From: JAEUIX01 sp046156035
Lineage (GTDB): Bacteria > Planctomycetota > Phycisphaerae > Phycisphaerales > UBA1924
Length of the DNA stretch: 64,000 bases
Direction: 5' to 3'
Assembly (NCBI GenBank): GCA_046156035.1
Contig: JBJXEW010000034.1
Location: forward strand, 1 to 64,000
In this document: positions 16,657 to 25,589 of the stretch, piece after piece
How the letters are laid out: each line of letters begins with the position of its first letter
How positions within the stretch are numbered: position 1 is the first letter of the stretch
Notes under the pieces: generated by a model
The model's database searches: none
What the model was told of the DNA's origin: nothing
The model's input: only the letters and a program-made list of their open reading frames with translations
Program-made: the position numbers and the translations under genes

Positions 16657-17690
16657 GCACGCTCCCGCCGTCTTCATCGCCCAACCCATACCGGCCCTTC
16701 CAGCCGCGCCCGAATCCGCCCGCGGCCAACCCGCGCAAGGTGCGCGGCGGGGAAAGGCCGGAAACCCGCGATGGGTTGCCCTTGGCGTGGGCCGGCCAGC
16801 GACTCATGCGACTGTTGGAGTCGGTCGCCTCCGGTGCCGCGATGACGGAGGGCGTGGCGTATGCCAAGGCCGGGCAGGTGCGGTCGCTCACCACGGGGCC
16901 GGGGCACGTTTCCGCCCGTGTTCAGGGTCGCGTCTTCGCCGCGTATCAGGTAGACCTGCGTCTGCCCGTGTTCACGCACGAGCAGTGGGAACTGGCCCTC
17001 GCCGCGATGGCGCGCGAGGCCCGCCACCTTGCCAGCCTGCTCTCGGGCGAGGTGCCCGCGGGCATCGAGGATGTGTTCGCGCCCTTGCACCTGCGGCTTT
17101 TCCCGCAAGACGCGAGCGAGATCGCGGCCAGTTGCAACTGCGGTCGCTTCGACCACAACACGCCGGCGACGCCCTGGTGCAAGCACGTTGCGTGCGCCAT
17201 CGCCGTGCTGGCCGACCGCGTGAGCCGCGACCCGTTCCGCGTCTTCGCCCTGCGCGGCTTGGCGAAGGAGGACCTGCTGGAGCGCCTGCGGCAGCAGCGG
17301 GCCCTTCTCGCGGCCCGCGTGGCCGTCGGCGAGGGGCCGGTTGGCGCTGGCGGGGCCGGCGCGCCCAGCGGTGCGTTGATGATCGGCCGCCCCGTGGCCG
17401 CCTATTCGCCGCGTGTGCCGGGCGTAGGCGAGCAGCCCGCGGCCCCTCTGGCCCACTGCCTGGATGGGTTCTGGAACAGGCCCGCTGGCGCGCCGGAGTT
17501 GGAACTGGCCCTGGAGCCTCCGCAGGTGACCCACCCCATGCTCCGCCGCTTGGGGCCGAGTCCGTTCGCTGCGGGCAAGTTCCCTCTGGTGGGGCTGCTG
17601 GCAACGTGCTACGAGGTGATCGGTCAGCGGGCGTTGGAAGGGCCACAGGCGCCCGAGGGGCCGGTGCCCGAAGACCCCCCGGCCGCGTGA
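16653..17690 (+). CDS. SWIM zinc-finger protein, partner of the SNF2 helicase
   Basis: The product has 345 residues. It carries a SWIM zinc finger, C-x-C-x12-C-x-H (Cys161, Cys163, Cys176, His178), in a segment that reads ASCNCGRFDH then PWCKHVACAI. SWIM fingers bind DNA or protein, and in bacteria they are often encoded next to SNF2 ATPases. It starts at a GTG that overlaps the helicase stop (GTGA), a sign of tight coupling. The C-terminal 80 residues are Pro/Gly-rich with no other domain. It probably targets or regulates the helicase. Confidence 0.88.
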   Translation: MSTLPPSSSPNPYRPFQPRPNPPAANPRKVRGGERPETRDGLPLAWAGQRLMRLLESVASGAAMTEGVAYAKAGQVRSLTTGPGHVSARVQGRVFAAYQVDLRLPVFTHEQWELALAAMAREARHLASLLSGEVPAGIEDVFAPLHLRLFPQDASEIAASCNCGRFDHNTPATPWCKHVACAIAVLADRVSRDPFRVFALRGLAKEDLLERLRQQRALLAARVAVGEGPVGAGGAGAPSGALMIGRPVAAYSPRVPGVGEQPAAPLAHCLDGFWNRPAGAPELELALEPPQVTHPMLRRLGPSPFAAGKFPLVGLLATCYEVIGQRALEGPQAPEGPVPEDPPAA

Positions 17691-17750
17691 TGGCCCAAGC
17701 GTGGAGCCTTGCACGCGCGCGGCCCGTGACCACAACCGATACAATCGCCC

Positions 17751-18479
17751 ATGGCCTCGCTCCCTGTGGGCACACCGCTCGGCAACCTTGCCCGCATTCT
17801 GCACGCGGCCAGCGTGCTCGGCCCCTTTGCGTGGGGCGGTGGGGCGCACCGGCGTGCGCCGGGCGGCCCTGCGGAGGGTGGTGTGGGGGGTGGTGGATCG
17901 GGGGATGGCGCGTCGACACTCTCCGGCGACCTTCTGGCCCTGTTCACGCTTCTTCGCGACCGCAGCGTGCCCCGGCTCCTGGTGGGCGGCATCGCGCTCC
18001 TCAAGTACATCGACGGGCGCAACACCGATGATGTGGACCTGCTCATCTCCTCCGCCGGGCTTGCCAAAGTGCCGGAGATCGTCATCGCTGACCGCAACAA
18101 CGACTTCGCCCGCGGCACCTTCCGCAGTCTGCGCGTGGACATTTTGCTCACCGAGAACCCGCTCTTCCGGCTTGTGCATGAGGGCTACGCCACCACCCAT
18201 CGCTTCAACGAGATTGAAGTGCCGGTGGCCACCGCCGCGGGCCTGGTGATCCTCAAACTTTACGCGCTGCCGTCCGTCTACAAACAGAGCGACCTGCAAC
18301 GTGCCGCTCTCTATGAAACCGACATCGCCATGCTCTGCCAGCGCTGCCAACTGGCCTTGCCCCCATTGCTGGCCTCGGTGCGCACGCACGTTGAGCCCGG
18401 TCAGTTCGAGGAACTTGCACGCATCGCCGCCGAGATCGAGGCGCGGCTGGCGAGAATGAACGCCCACAAGGGTGTGTAA
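17751..18479 (+). CDS. Nucleotidyltransferase-fold protein (AbiEii-like), unknown role
   Basis: The product has 242 residues. Residues about 76-100 contain LLVGGIALLKYIDGRNTDDV followed by DLLIS, the Gly-Gly...Asp-x-Asp pattern of the nucleotidyltransferase fold seen in AbiEii-type and related proteins. The N-terminal 60 residues are Gly-rich and poorly conserved, so the true start may lie inside. No antitoxin-like partner gene is adjacent. It follows the SWIM gene by 60 bases on the same strand. Function could be nucleotide transfer to RNA or protein; I cannot assign it. Confidence 0.7.
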   Translation: MASLPVGTPLGNLARILHAASVLGPFAWGGGAHRRAPGGPAEGGVGGGGSGDGASTLSGDLLALFTLLRDRSVPRLLVGGIALLKYIDGRNTDDVDLLISSAGLAKVPEIVIADRNNDFARGTFRSLRVDILLTENPLFRLVHEGYATTHRFNEIEVPVATAAGLVILKLYALPSVYKQSDLQRAALYETDIAMLCQRCQLALPPLLASVRTHVEPGQFEELARIAAEIEARLARMNAHKGV

Positions 18480-18807
18480 CCGGTGGTCCCGCTCTCCGCC
18501 GACGCTACCCCTCAGATTGACCCGGCCCGCGAACTCTCTACTATCCCCCATCGGAGCCGATCACGACGGACGCTCGCCCAGGCGAGCCGAGGCGTGGTCA
18601 GGGGCCTTCCCATCGCGGCTGATGGACGGTTCCAGTTCCCACCGGCGGCGTGTTGCCACCGGCTGCCGCGGCCTCCGAAACGCTCGAATGGCGTCTCTCG
18701 GACCGCGCAGGTGTGCGGTTCCTAGGGTCAAGGTCCGTGCCCCATCGGCACGGGCCGTCGCGGCGGAGGTTTGTGGTCCGGGTGTTCCCCGGCAGAGCCA
18801 TTTTCAC
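18480..18807 (+). other. Intergenic region with hairpins upstream of tRNA-Gln
   Basis: No protein gene is supported. The last 75 bases hold two hairpins, CCGTGCC/GGCACGG near 18736-18754 and CCGGG/CCCGG near 18779-18792, just before the tRNA. They may be part of the precursor or of an unrecognised RNA. Confidence 0.4.
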
Positions 18808-18878
18808 TGGCCGATGGTGTAACGGTAGCACAGCAGTTTTTGGTACTGCTTGTCCTGGTTCAAATCCAGGTCGGCCAG
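18808..18878 (+). tRNA. tRNA-Gln (anticodon TTG)
   Basis: The cloverleaf is complete. The acceptor stem is TGGCCGA/TCGGCCA with the U1-A72 pair typical of bacterial tRNA-Gln. The anticodon stem is GCAGT/ACTGC with loop TTTTGGT, which places TTG at 34-36. The T arm is CCTGG-TTCAAAT-CCAGG. The discriminator base is G. CCA is not encoded, and a TTTTT run follows. Confidence 0.95.
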
Positions 18879-18910
18879 CTTTTTCCCATCGCGCTCGTTC
18901 GCGCTTCACG

Positions 18911-19722
18911 ATGCTCGCTTCATCCAGCCAACCCGCGCCCATTGCCGTCATCCTTGCCGCGGGCAAGGGCACGCGCATGCAGAGCGACCTGCCCAAGGTG
19001 CTGCACCCCATCGGCGGGAGGCCGATGGTGCACGCGGTGGTTGATGCCTGCGCCGAGGCCGGCTGCCGGCGCATCATTCTCGTGGTCGGTTACATGCAGG
19101 ACCTCGTGCGGGAAACCTTCGCTGGCACGGTCGGTGCGATTAGGTCGGCGGGGGTGGAGTTCGCCGTCCAGGATCAGCAACTGGGCACCGGCCACGCCGT
19201 GCAGTGCTGCGCGGCGGCGTTGCAGGCCGCCAGCGTCACGCCCGGTCAGGCGGTGTTCGTGCTCGCGGGCGACGGGCCGCTGATTCGCCCGCGCACGCTC
19301 AGGGTGCTGCTGGAGCGGCACCGGTCCGCCGGCGCGACGAGCACGCTCGCTACATCCATCATCGCCGACCCGACGGGGTACGGCCGCATCGTGCGAGACG
19401 GCTCCGGACGGTTCACCGGCATCGTGGAGCACAAGCAGTGCAGCCCCGAGCAACTGGCCATCCGTGAGGTGAACCCGAGTTACTACTGCTTCGACGCGCA
19501 GGCCCTGTTCGGTACGCTCCCCGCCCTCAAGCGCAACGACCCTTCCGGCGAGTACTACATCACCGACGTGCCCGCCCTGCAACTCGCCCGCGGCGAGCGT
19601 GTCGAGGTGATCGACGCGGTGCCGCCCGAGGATGTGCTTTCCATCAACACGCCCGATCAACTGGCCGAGGTGGACGCGATTTACAGGCGGCGGGCCGTCG
19701 CGGCCGCCGCGGGAGCACCGGC

Positions 19723-19726
<4 letters not shown>
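18911..19726 (+). CDS. UDP-N-acetylglucosamine pyrophosphorylase-type nucleotidyltransferase (GlmU N-terminal domain only)
   Basis: This 271-residue cytoplasmic enzyme should transfer UMP to a sugar 1-phosphate, probably making UDP-GlcNAc for cell-wall or lipopolysaccharide precursors. It has the signature VILAAGKGTRMQSDLPKVLH, QLGTGHAVQ, GDGPLI, GYGRIVRD and the EYYITD stretch of GlmU. Canonical GlmU has about 450 residues with a left-handed beta-helix acetyltransferase domain; that domain is missing, so GlcN-1-phosphate acetylation must be done elsewhere. The ATG at 18911 is the one just before the family start; it lies 33 bases after tRNA-Gln. The stop overlaps the prs start by 4 bases. 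Confidence 0.88.
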
Positions 19727-20706
<980 letters not shown>

Positions 20707-20719
20707 ACAGCAGGAGGCA

Positions 20720-20747
20720 TTGGGCACTGGGCATCGGGCACTGGTGC
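20720..20747. repeat. Heptamer repeat CTGGGCA, about four units
   Basis: Four successive 7-base units around CTGGGCA lie between prs and rplY. The same heptamer in four perfect or near-perfect copies occurs inside the mutase gene at 25716-25743. It is a dispersed short-period repeat. Confidence 0.75.
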
Positions 20748-20831
20748 AAGCCAAAGCCCGGGAATCAGGACTCAGCATCACGCATTCACGACCGCACTCA
20801 AACCATCCTGTAAACCAGAAGGATTAGACCC

Positions 20832-21596
20832 ATGAAAGACCGCATCCCCTCGCTCAAGGCCTCCAACCGCACCCGTCTCGGCACCCGCTACGCCAAGCGT
20901 GACCGTGCCGCGGGCAACCTGCCCGCCGTCATCTACGGCCACAAGGCCGATCCCGTGGCCGTCACCATCAACTCCCGCGAGGCGGTGTCGCACTTCAAGG
21001 CGGGGGAGAAGGTCTTCAAGATCGCTTTCGCCGAGTCCGGCGGCGACCAGATGGTGCTGCTGAAGGAACTGCAGTACGACTACCTCGGCGACACGATCGT
21101 GCACGCCGACTTCGCCCGCGTGGACATCAACGAGCGAGTGAAGACCAAGGTCCACATCAATCTCACCGGCGAGGCCAAGGGCCTCAAGAGCGCAGGGGCC
21201 ATCCTCATGCACCCCACCAGCGAGATCGAGATCGAGTGCCGCGTGGCCGACCTGCCCGAGTCGATCAACGTCGATATCTCCGAACTGGAACTCGACCAGT
21301 CGATCACGGCCGACAAGGTGAAGTTGCCCGTGGCCGACATGAAACTCATCACCGATGCGCACGCCATCGTCGCGCAGATCGTTGAGCAGAAGGAAGAGGT
21401 CGTGGCCGAGGCCGCCGTTGTCGGCACCGAGGCGACCACGCCCGAGGTCATCGGCGAGAAGGAGCGGCTGGAGAAGGCGGCCGCCGCCGAGGGTGGCGAC
21501 AAGAAGGGTGGAGCCGCGGCCAAGCCGGGCGCAGCGCCCGCCAAGGCCGGCGCGGCACCCGCCAAGGACGCCAAGGCCCCCGCCGCGAAGAAGTAA
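20832..21596 (+). CDS. rplY: 50S ribosomal protein L25 (CTC form)
   Basis: This protein binds 5S rRNA in the large ribosomal subunit. The 254 residues give the long CTC/TL5 form: an N-terminal L25 domain (GTRYAKRDRAAGNLPAVIYG) and a C-terminal beta domain (HPTSEIEIECRVADLPESIN). The last 60 residues are Ala/Lys-rich and disordered. It is preceded by an AGAAGGA ribosome-binding site. The prs-rplY-pth order is common in bacteria. Confidence 0.96.
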   Translation: MKDRIPSLKASNRTRLGTRYAKRDRAAGNLPAVIYGHKADPVAVTINSREAVSHFKAGEKVFKIAFAESGGDQMVLLKELQYDYLGDTIVHADFARVDINERVKTKVHINLTGEAKGLKSAGAILMHPTSEIEIECRVADLPESINVDISELELDQSITADKVKLPVADMKLITDAHAIVAQIVEQKEEVVAEAAVVGTEATTPEVIGEKERLEKAAAAEGGDKKGGAAAKPGAAPAKAGAAPAKDAKAPAAKK

Positions 21597-21730
21597 GTTC
21601 GTTTCTCGGTCCCGCCACGGGCACGAGGCTCCCGTGGCGGGCAAGGCAACCCGGTTGTTCCGCCCCACGCCCACGCGCATCAGTTTCGGCAGTTGCTCCC
21701 TCTACCCCGCTGGCTCCGTTCGTTCCTTGG

Positions 21731-21794
21731 TTTCCTTTGTGCCCTTTGTGCCTTTGTGGTTTGTTCTCTCCGTGTCCTCCGTGCCTCCGTGGTG
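21731..21794. repeat. Dispersed heptad repeats, copy 2 (CCTTTGTG and CTCCGTG families)
   Basis: The first half (21731-21760) repeats the text at 306-334. The second half (21765-21794) is built from CTCCGTG units. The block ends 21 bases before the pth start. It probably lies in the rplY-pth transcript leader. Confidence 0.8.
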
Positions 21795-21815
21795 AATCCC
21801 GTCTTCCGAGGAACC

Positions 21816-22472
21816 ATGAAGTTGATCGTCGGCCTCGGCAATCCCGGTCTCGAATACGAGCGCACGCGCCACAACGCCGGCTTCATGGCCGTGGATCGCG
21901 CCGTTCGTCTTCATGCTCCGGGCGCTGTGGTTCGGTCGAAGTTCAACGCGGGGATGGTTGAGGCAACCGTTGCCGGCGAAAAGTGCCTCTTCATCAAGCC
22001 CCTCACCTACATGAACCGTTGCGGCACGCCCATCGCCGAAACGCTCAACTTCTACAAGGTCTCACCTCAGGCCGACCTGCTGGTGCTGGTGGACGAGTGG
22101 CAACTGCCGCTTGGCACCATCCGCCTGCGAGATTCCGGCGGCGACGGCGGCCACAACGGCCTCACCGATGTCGAGCGGGCCTTGGGCACTCAAGGCTACC
22201 CGCGCCTTCGCATCGGCATTGATGCTCCGCCGCCGGGCTACGACAACCCGGCCGATTGGGTGCTGGGCCGGTTCACGGATGAGCAGGCACGAGACCTTGA
22301 GCCCGCGCTTGTGAAGGCGGCCGAGGCCATCGAGTGTTTCGTCTCCAAGGGCATCGCCGTCGCCATGAATCGCTTCAACGGCAAGGCTGCCGAAGCGAGA
22401 CCACACAACCCTTTGCCCCCGTCTCCCGTGAACCCACCTCGCTCCGGGCCCTCACGGGGCCCGGCCGCCTGA
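21816..22472 (+). CDS. pth: Peptidyl-tRNA hydrolase
   Basis: The enzyme frees tRNA from peptidyl-tRNA that drops off the ribosome. The 218 residues carry the family start KLIVGLGNPGLEYERTRHNA with the catalytic His, then KPLTYMNRCG, VDEWQLPLGTIRLR, GGDGGHNGL and GYPRLRIGID. The C-terminal 30 residues are extra and Pro-rich. I chose the ATG at 21816, which has a GAGGA ribosome-binding site; the frame upstream runs through the heptad repeat and is not conserved. Confidence 0.96.
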   Translation: MKLIVGLGNPGLEYERTRHNAGFMAVDRAVRLHAPGAVVRSKFNAGMVEATVAGEKCLFIKPLTYMNRCGTPIAETLNFYKVSPQADLLVLVDEWQLPLGTIRLRDSGGDGGHNGLTDVERALGTQGYPRLRIGIDAPPPGYDNPADWVLGRFTDEQARDLEPALVKAAEAIECFVSKGIAVAMNRFNGKAAEARPHNPLPPSPVNPPRSGPSRGPAA

Positions 22473-22508
22473 TGACCCGCCTCGACGCCGCAGCATCCTC
22501 TTCGCGTT

Positions 22509-22532
22509 TCTGAACTTTGAAGTCTGAACTTT
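22509..22532. repeat. Short repeat around CTGAACTTTGAAGT
   Basis: Two related units, CTGAACTTTGAAGT and CTGAACTTTT, lie in the pth-rpsF gap. They resemble the other short-period intergenic repeats of this window in style. No second copy elsewhere in the window was found. Confidence 0.45.
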
Positions 22533-22566
22533 TCACACCGATCTCTTTCTGACAAGGACCTGAAAC

Positions 22567-23019
22567 ATGCGATCCATCCCCACCGAGCACTACGAAGCCA
22601 TGTTCCTCCTCGGCCAGGCCGCCGCGATTGACCTCGCCGGCTCCGTCGGCCACATCAAGGAGAACCTCACCAAGAACGGCGCGACCATCGTCGCACTCAA
22701 GAAGTGGGCGGACCGGCCCCTGGCCTTCCCGATCAAGAAGCAGAAGCGCGGCATGTACATCCTCTGCTACTTCGCCGCGCCCACCGACAAACTCGGCCTC
22801 ATCGAGCGGGCCTTCAACCTCTCCGAGATCGTCCTCCGCCACCTGGTGGTGAAGGCCGACCACCTCAACGTGGAGGAGATGCAGAACGCCGACGGCCAGG
22901 TGGACCTCACCATCGAGGCCAACCTCAAGAGCGCGGCGGCCCCGGCGCCGACCACAGGCACCACGCCTGCCGCGACCCCTGCCGTCGCGGCCCCGGCACC
23001 GGCCGAAACCGCCGCTTGA
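22567..23019 (+). CDS. rpsF: 30S ribosomal protein S6
   Basis: This small-subunit protein has 150 residues. The S6 fold is clear: YEAMFLLGQAA at the start, then KNGATIVALKKWADRPLAFP with KKQKRGMYILCYF, and LSEIVLRHLVVK. The last 25 residues are an Ala/Thr/Pro tail. In most bacteria rpsF is followed by ssb, rpsR and rplI. Here ssb follows but rpsR is absent and rplI lies 10 kb away. Confidence 0.96.
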   Translation: MRSIPTEHYEAMFLLGQAAAIDLAGSVGHIKENLTKNGATIVALKKWADRPLAFPIKKQKRGMYILCYFAAPTDKLGLIERAFNLSEIVLRHLVVKADHLNVEEMQNADGQVDLTIEANLKSAAAPAPTTGTTPAATPAVAAPAPAETAA

Positions 23020-23044
23020 CAGGTGGTTCGAGGTCCGTTAGGAT
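23016..23044 (+). promoter_or_regulatory. Sigma-70-type promoter for ssb
   Basis: TTGACA (23016-23021) and TAGGAT (23039-23044) are spaced by 17 bases. The -35 box overlaps the rpsF stop codon. It would give ssb its own transcript in addition to read-through from rpsF. Confidence 0.65.
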
Positions 23045-23104
23045 GCTGGCAGATCGGGCCCGCTTGGGTCCGCGCACGCAACAGAATCTTTTCGGAGGCT
23101 CACA

Positions 23105-23641
23105 ATGGCAAGCGGCTACAACAAAGTGATGCTGATGGGCAACCTCACGCGCGATGTGGAGATGCGCTTCACGCCGAGCAACACGCCGGTGGGCACGTTC
23201 GGCCTGGCGGTGAACCGCACCTGGCGCACGCCCGAGGGCGAGAAGAAGGAAGAGGTCTCCTTCATCGATTGCGAGGTCTGGGGCAAGCAGGCCGAGATCA
23301 TGAAGCAGTACCTGGGCAAGGGCCGCAGCGTCTTCATCGAGGGCCGCCTCAAGCAGGACACCTGGAAGGACAAGACCGACGGCTCCAACCGCTCCAAGGT
23401 GAAGGTCGTGGTGGAGGAGTTCCGCTTCACGGATTCCAAGCCCGGCGGCGCGGGTGCGCCGGGCGGCGGTGGCGGCGCGGCCAACAGCGCCGGCAACGGC
23501 GGTGGGGGGGGTGGGGGAGGCGGGCCGGAAGACTTCGACCAATCCACACCCTCGCCTCAGGTACGCACCAACCGGGCCGGCGCGGGCGCTGGCAGCGCAC
23601 CGGCACCCCAGCCAATGGGCGAAGACGACATCCCGTTCTGA
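23105..23641 (+). CDS. ssb: Single-stranded DNA-binding protein
   Basis: The protein coats single-stranded DNA in replication and repair and recruits partners by its C-terminal tip. The 178 residues show an OB fold (NKVMLMGNLTRDVEMRFTPS, LKQDTWKDK), a Gly-rich linker and the acidic tip GEDDIPF. The ATG has an upstream GGAGG-type site. It probably belongs to the rpsF transcript but also has a good promoter of its own. Confidence 0.97.
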   Translation: MASGYNKVMLMGNLTRDVEMRFTPSNTPVGTFGLAVNRTWRTPEGEKKEEVSFIDCEVWGKQAEIMKQYLGKGRSVFIEGRLKQDTWKDKTDGSNRSKVKVVVEEFRFTDSKPGGAGAPGGGGGAANSAGNGGGGGGGGGPEDFDQSTPSPQVRTNRAGAGAGSAPAPQPMGEDDIPF

Positions 23642-23673
23642 TGGATGGTGCCGTGCAAAGGGGCCTTGCCACG

Positions 23674-23706
23674 CCCTCCCAGAGGGAGGGGGCGGGGGGT
23701 GGGCGG
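23674..23706. repeat. GC-rich palindromic repeat, third REP-like copy
   Basis: CCCTCCC-AGA-GGGAGGG (23674-23690) is followed by a GGCGGGGGGTGGGCGG-type arm. It is the same composite unit as at 9919 and 10011. It lies between ssb and the DUF1294 gene. Confidence 0.75.
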
Positions 23707-23776
23707 GCTTTGCCCCAACGCAGCCTGCGCCTCCCGGGTTCCACATGCGCTACTTCCAGCGGACCGCCTACCTGCA

Positions 23777-24082
23777 ATGAACCCCGTGCTGCCCATTGCT
23801 TTGGCGTGGTACGCCCTCGCGTCGCTCGCCACGTTCGGCCTGTATGTCGCCGACAAACGCCGCGCGGCGAGCGGCTCGTGGCGAATCTCCGAACGCACGC
23901 TCCACCTCGCGGCGCTCCTGGGCGGCTGGCCCGGCGCGCTGGCGGCGATAAAACTCGTGCGCCACAAGAACCGCAAGGCGGGGTTTCTCGTGATCACGGT
24001 GGCGATCGTTTTGCTGCACGCCGCGGCTTGGGGTGCGTGGGTGTGGTGGAGGACGGGTGGGGCATCACGAATGTTGGATTGA
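23777..24082 (+). CDS. DUF1294 family small membrane protein
   Basis: The product has 101 residues and about three membrane segments. It carries the DUF1294 pattern: ADKRRAASGSWRISERTLH, then LLGGWPGALAA and RHKNRKAGF. The family is found widely in bacteria, sometimes fused to a cold-shock domain, and its role is unknown. The ATG at 23777 gives the full family length; earlier in-frame codons pass through the palindromic repeat. Confidence 0.88.
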   Translation: MNPVLPIALAWYALASLATFGLYVADKRRAASGSWRISERTLHLAALLGGWPGALAAIKLVRHKNRKAGFLVITVAIVLLHAAAWGAWVWWRTGGASRMLD

Positions 24083-24224
24083 CAGGGTCGAGGCGAGACC
24101 GCGGGCGAGTGGGTGCATGGCGGTGGCTGGCACCGGCCGAGCCTCGCAGGATGCCCCGATGGTCGCGGCGGGCTGCGAATTGGCACGTGCTGCGGCACGA
24201 TTCAGACCGACCGGTGCCGCGCGC

Positions 24225-24458
24225 TCAGGCGATCCGTGGCAGTCGTCCGGCCTTCCGAAACGTCAAGAGTCGGCGAAAGAGTTCGGCCTTGGAGCGACTG
24301 TCGCCCATTGCTTTCAACTGATCGCACAGGGCATCAAACTCTGCCGTGTACGCGAGGTCGTCGACACTCCGCCCGACTCGTTCGTATTCCTCCAGCAGCC
24401 GCTTGTCCTGGGCCGACAGTTCCTCTGCCTTAAAAATATCTGCGGGATTGCCGGTCAT
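24225..24458 (-). CDS. Small hypothetical protein coupled to the FRG-domain gene
   Basis: The product has 77 residues, is charged and predicted mainly helical (AQDKRLLEEYERVGRSVDD). I do not recognise a family. Its ATG lies 2 bases after the FRG gene stop, with GAGGT upstream, so the two are co-translated. The base composition around the gene is less GC-rich than the rest of the window (28 of 60 bases in 24421-24480). It could be a regulator, antitoxin or partner of the FRG protein. Confidence 0.7.
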   Translation of the reverse strand: MTGNPADIFKAEELSAQDKRLLEEYERVGRSVDDLAYTAEFDALCDQLKAMGDSRSKAELFRRLLTFRKAGRLPRIA

Positions 24459-24460
24459 GT

Positions 24461-25174
24461 TCAGCTACCTCTCACGAAATGGTTTGCAGCCCGGGCCGCC
24501 CCATCAAGATCACGGAACAGGCTACGCGCAGTGATTCCCATCGCTTCCAACTGGGTCATGGCATTCACCCGATCCGCCGACGGCAGCTCGAAGCAGTAGA
24601 GGTGATCCGCCAGTGCTTGTTCCAGCGTGGGGCGCACGGTACCGACCCGCATGAATCTGGCCTGCTGCTCGATTGCCCGAAGGTTGAACTGGTAATCCGT
24701 ATCGGCATCCCAGAAATCTACGTCCTGTGCAGCCACAGGCTTTGCCAACAGGCCACTGCGCTTGAGACACCAAATCGCGACTGAATCCGCAGGCTCGCGT
24801 GCCACGTCCGCGAACGCAAAGTACGCCGCCACAAAGGGGGAGGCCGTCCAATCAAGCACGGTCGAGTCTAATCCGTGGTGGCGGGCCAGCAGCTCCCACT
24901 GCCTCGGCGTCTCCGGAATTCCTGCGGGGAACTCCAGATGCATAGCCTGCCTCTTGAATGCATCAACAAGGGCTCTGACGTGGTTCTCCCTGGCGTCGCT
25001 ATCCGGAAAGGGGACAGTGCGTCCGCGGTCAATGGTCGGCTCCAGTTTCCAGGCAGTGCTGGCGTGTCCACGAAACCAGAACGCCAGCCGTTCTTCTCGA
25101 GGGAGTTGGAACAGCCGGGGCAAGTGCTCTTTATGGAAATCCGCCCAAGATGTCTTCGTGCGATTCGACGCCAT
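24461..25174 (-). CDS. FRG-domain protein
   Basis: The product has 237 residues. The FRG pattern is clear: LAFWFRGHASTAWKLEPTI, then WELLARHHGLDSTVLDWTA with SPFVAAYFAF. FRG domains occur in bacterial and phage-associated proteins, some linked to defence, and their activity is mostly unproven. I chose the ATG at 25174 because the family begins a little upstream of the WFRGH motif; a longer frame to 25429 has no support. A 77-residue protein is coupled downstream. Two sampled lines of the gene are about 60-62 percent GC, lower than the flanks, which suggests transfer. Confidence 0.82.
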   Translation of the reverse strand: MASNRTKTSWADFHKEHLPRLFQLPREERLAFWFRGHASTAWKLEPTIDRGRTVPFPDSDARENHVRALVDAFKRQAMHLEFPAGIPETPRQWELLARHHGLDSTVLDWTASPFVAAYFAFADVAREPADSVAIWCLKRSGLLAKPVAAQDVDFWDADTDYQFNLRAIEQQARFMRVGTVRPTLEQALADHLYCFELPSADRVNAMTQLEAMGITARSLFRDLDGAARAANHFVRGS

Positions 25175-25272
25175 TTCTTCACGCTGCCCAGGCAGTGTAT
25201 CGCACATTGCAGGCGCACGCATATCCACGCGCGTATGTGAGCATGTTGTAGAGCAAGGCCGGGTCTCGCCGC

Positions 25273-25578
25273 TCACGCCGCATACAGCACCCTGCGTGTG
25301 CTGATGATCTCGTGCCGTCGGAAGGGGTTGGTCACCCGCCGGCGTTCCACAAGGTCGATTTCGCGGTTCCCAAACAGGGTTGCTAGTTCCTCCCGCATGG
25401 CGATCCAGGCTTCGAGAGAGGGTGTGCACGCGGGGGCAAATGCCACAAGCACATCCACATCGCTGTCGGGACGGAAGTCATCGCGCAGCACCGACCCGAA
25501 GAGTGAAAACTCCTGCACACGATGTTTGCGGCAGAAAGCCTCAATGGCCTCGTTCGGGATTGTCAGCGTCGTGCTCAT
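25273..25578 (-). CDS. MNT-type minimal nucleotidyltransferase
   Basis: The product has 101 residues. Residues 27-46 (FGSVLRDDFRPDSDVDVLVA) give the GSxxR...SDxDxLV motif of MNT domains, which act as antitoxins that AMPylate HEPN toxins or as stand-alone transferases. The third acidic residue is plausible in REIDLVERR near residue 75. No HEPN gene is adjacent, so this may be an orphan. The start lies 11 bases after the stop of the mutase gene on the same strand. Confidence 0.88.
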   Translation of the reverse strand: MSTTLTIPNEAIEAFCRKHRVQEFSLFGSVLRDDFRPDSDVDVLVAFAPACTPSLEAWIAMREELATLFGNREIDLVERRRVTNPFRRHEIISTRRVLYAA

Positions 25579-25589
25579 GCCCTCGCGCC

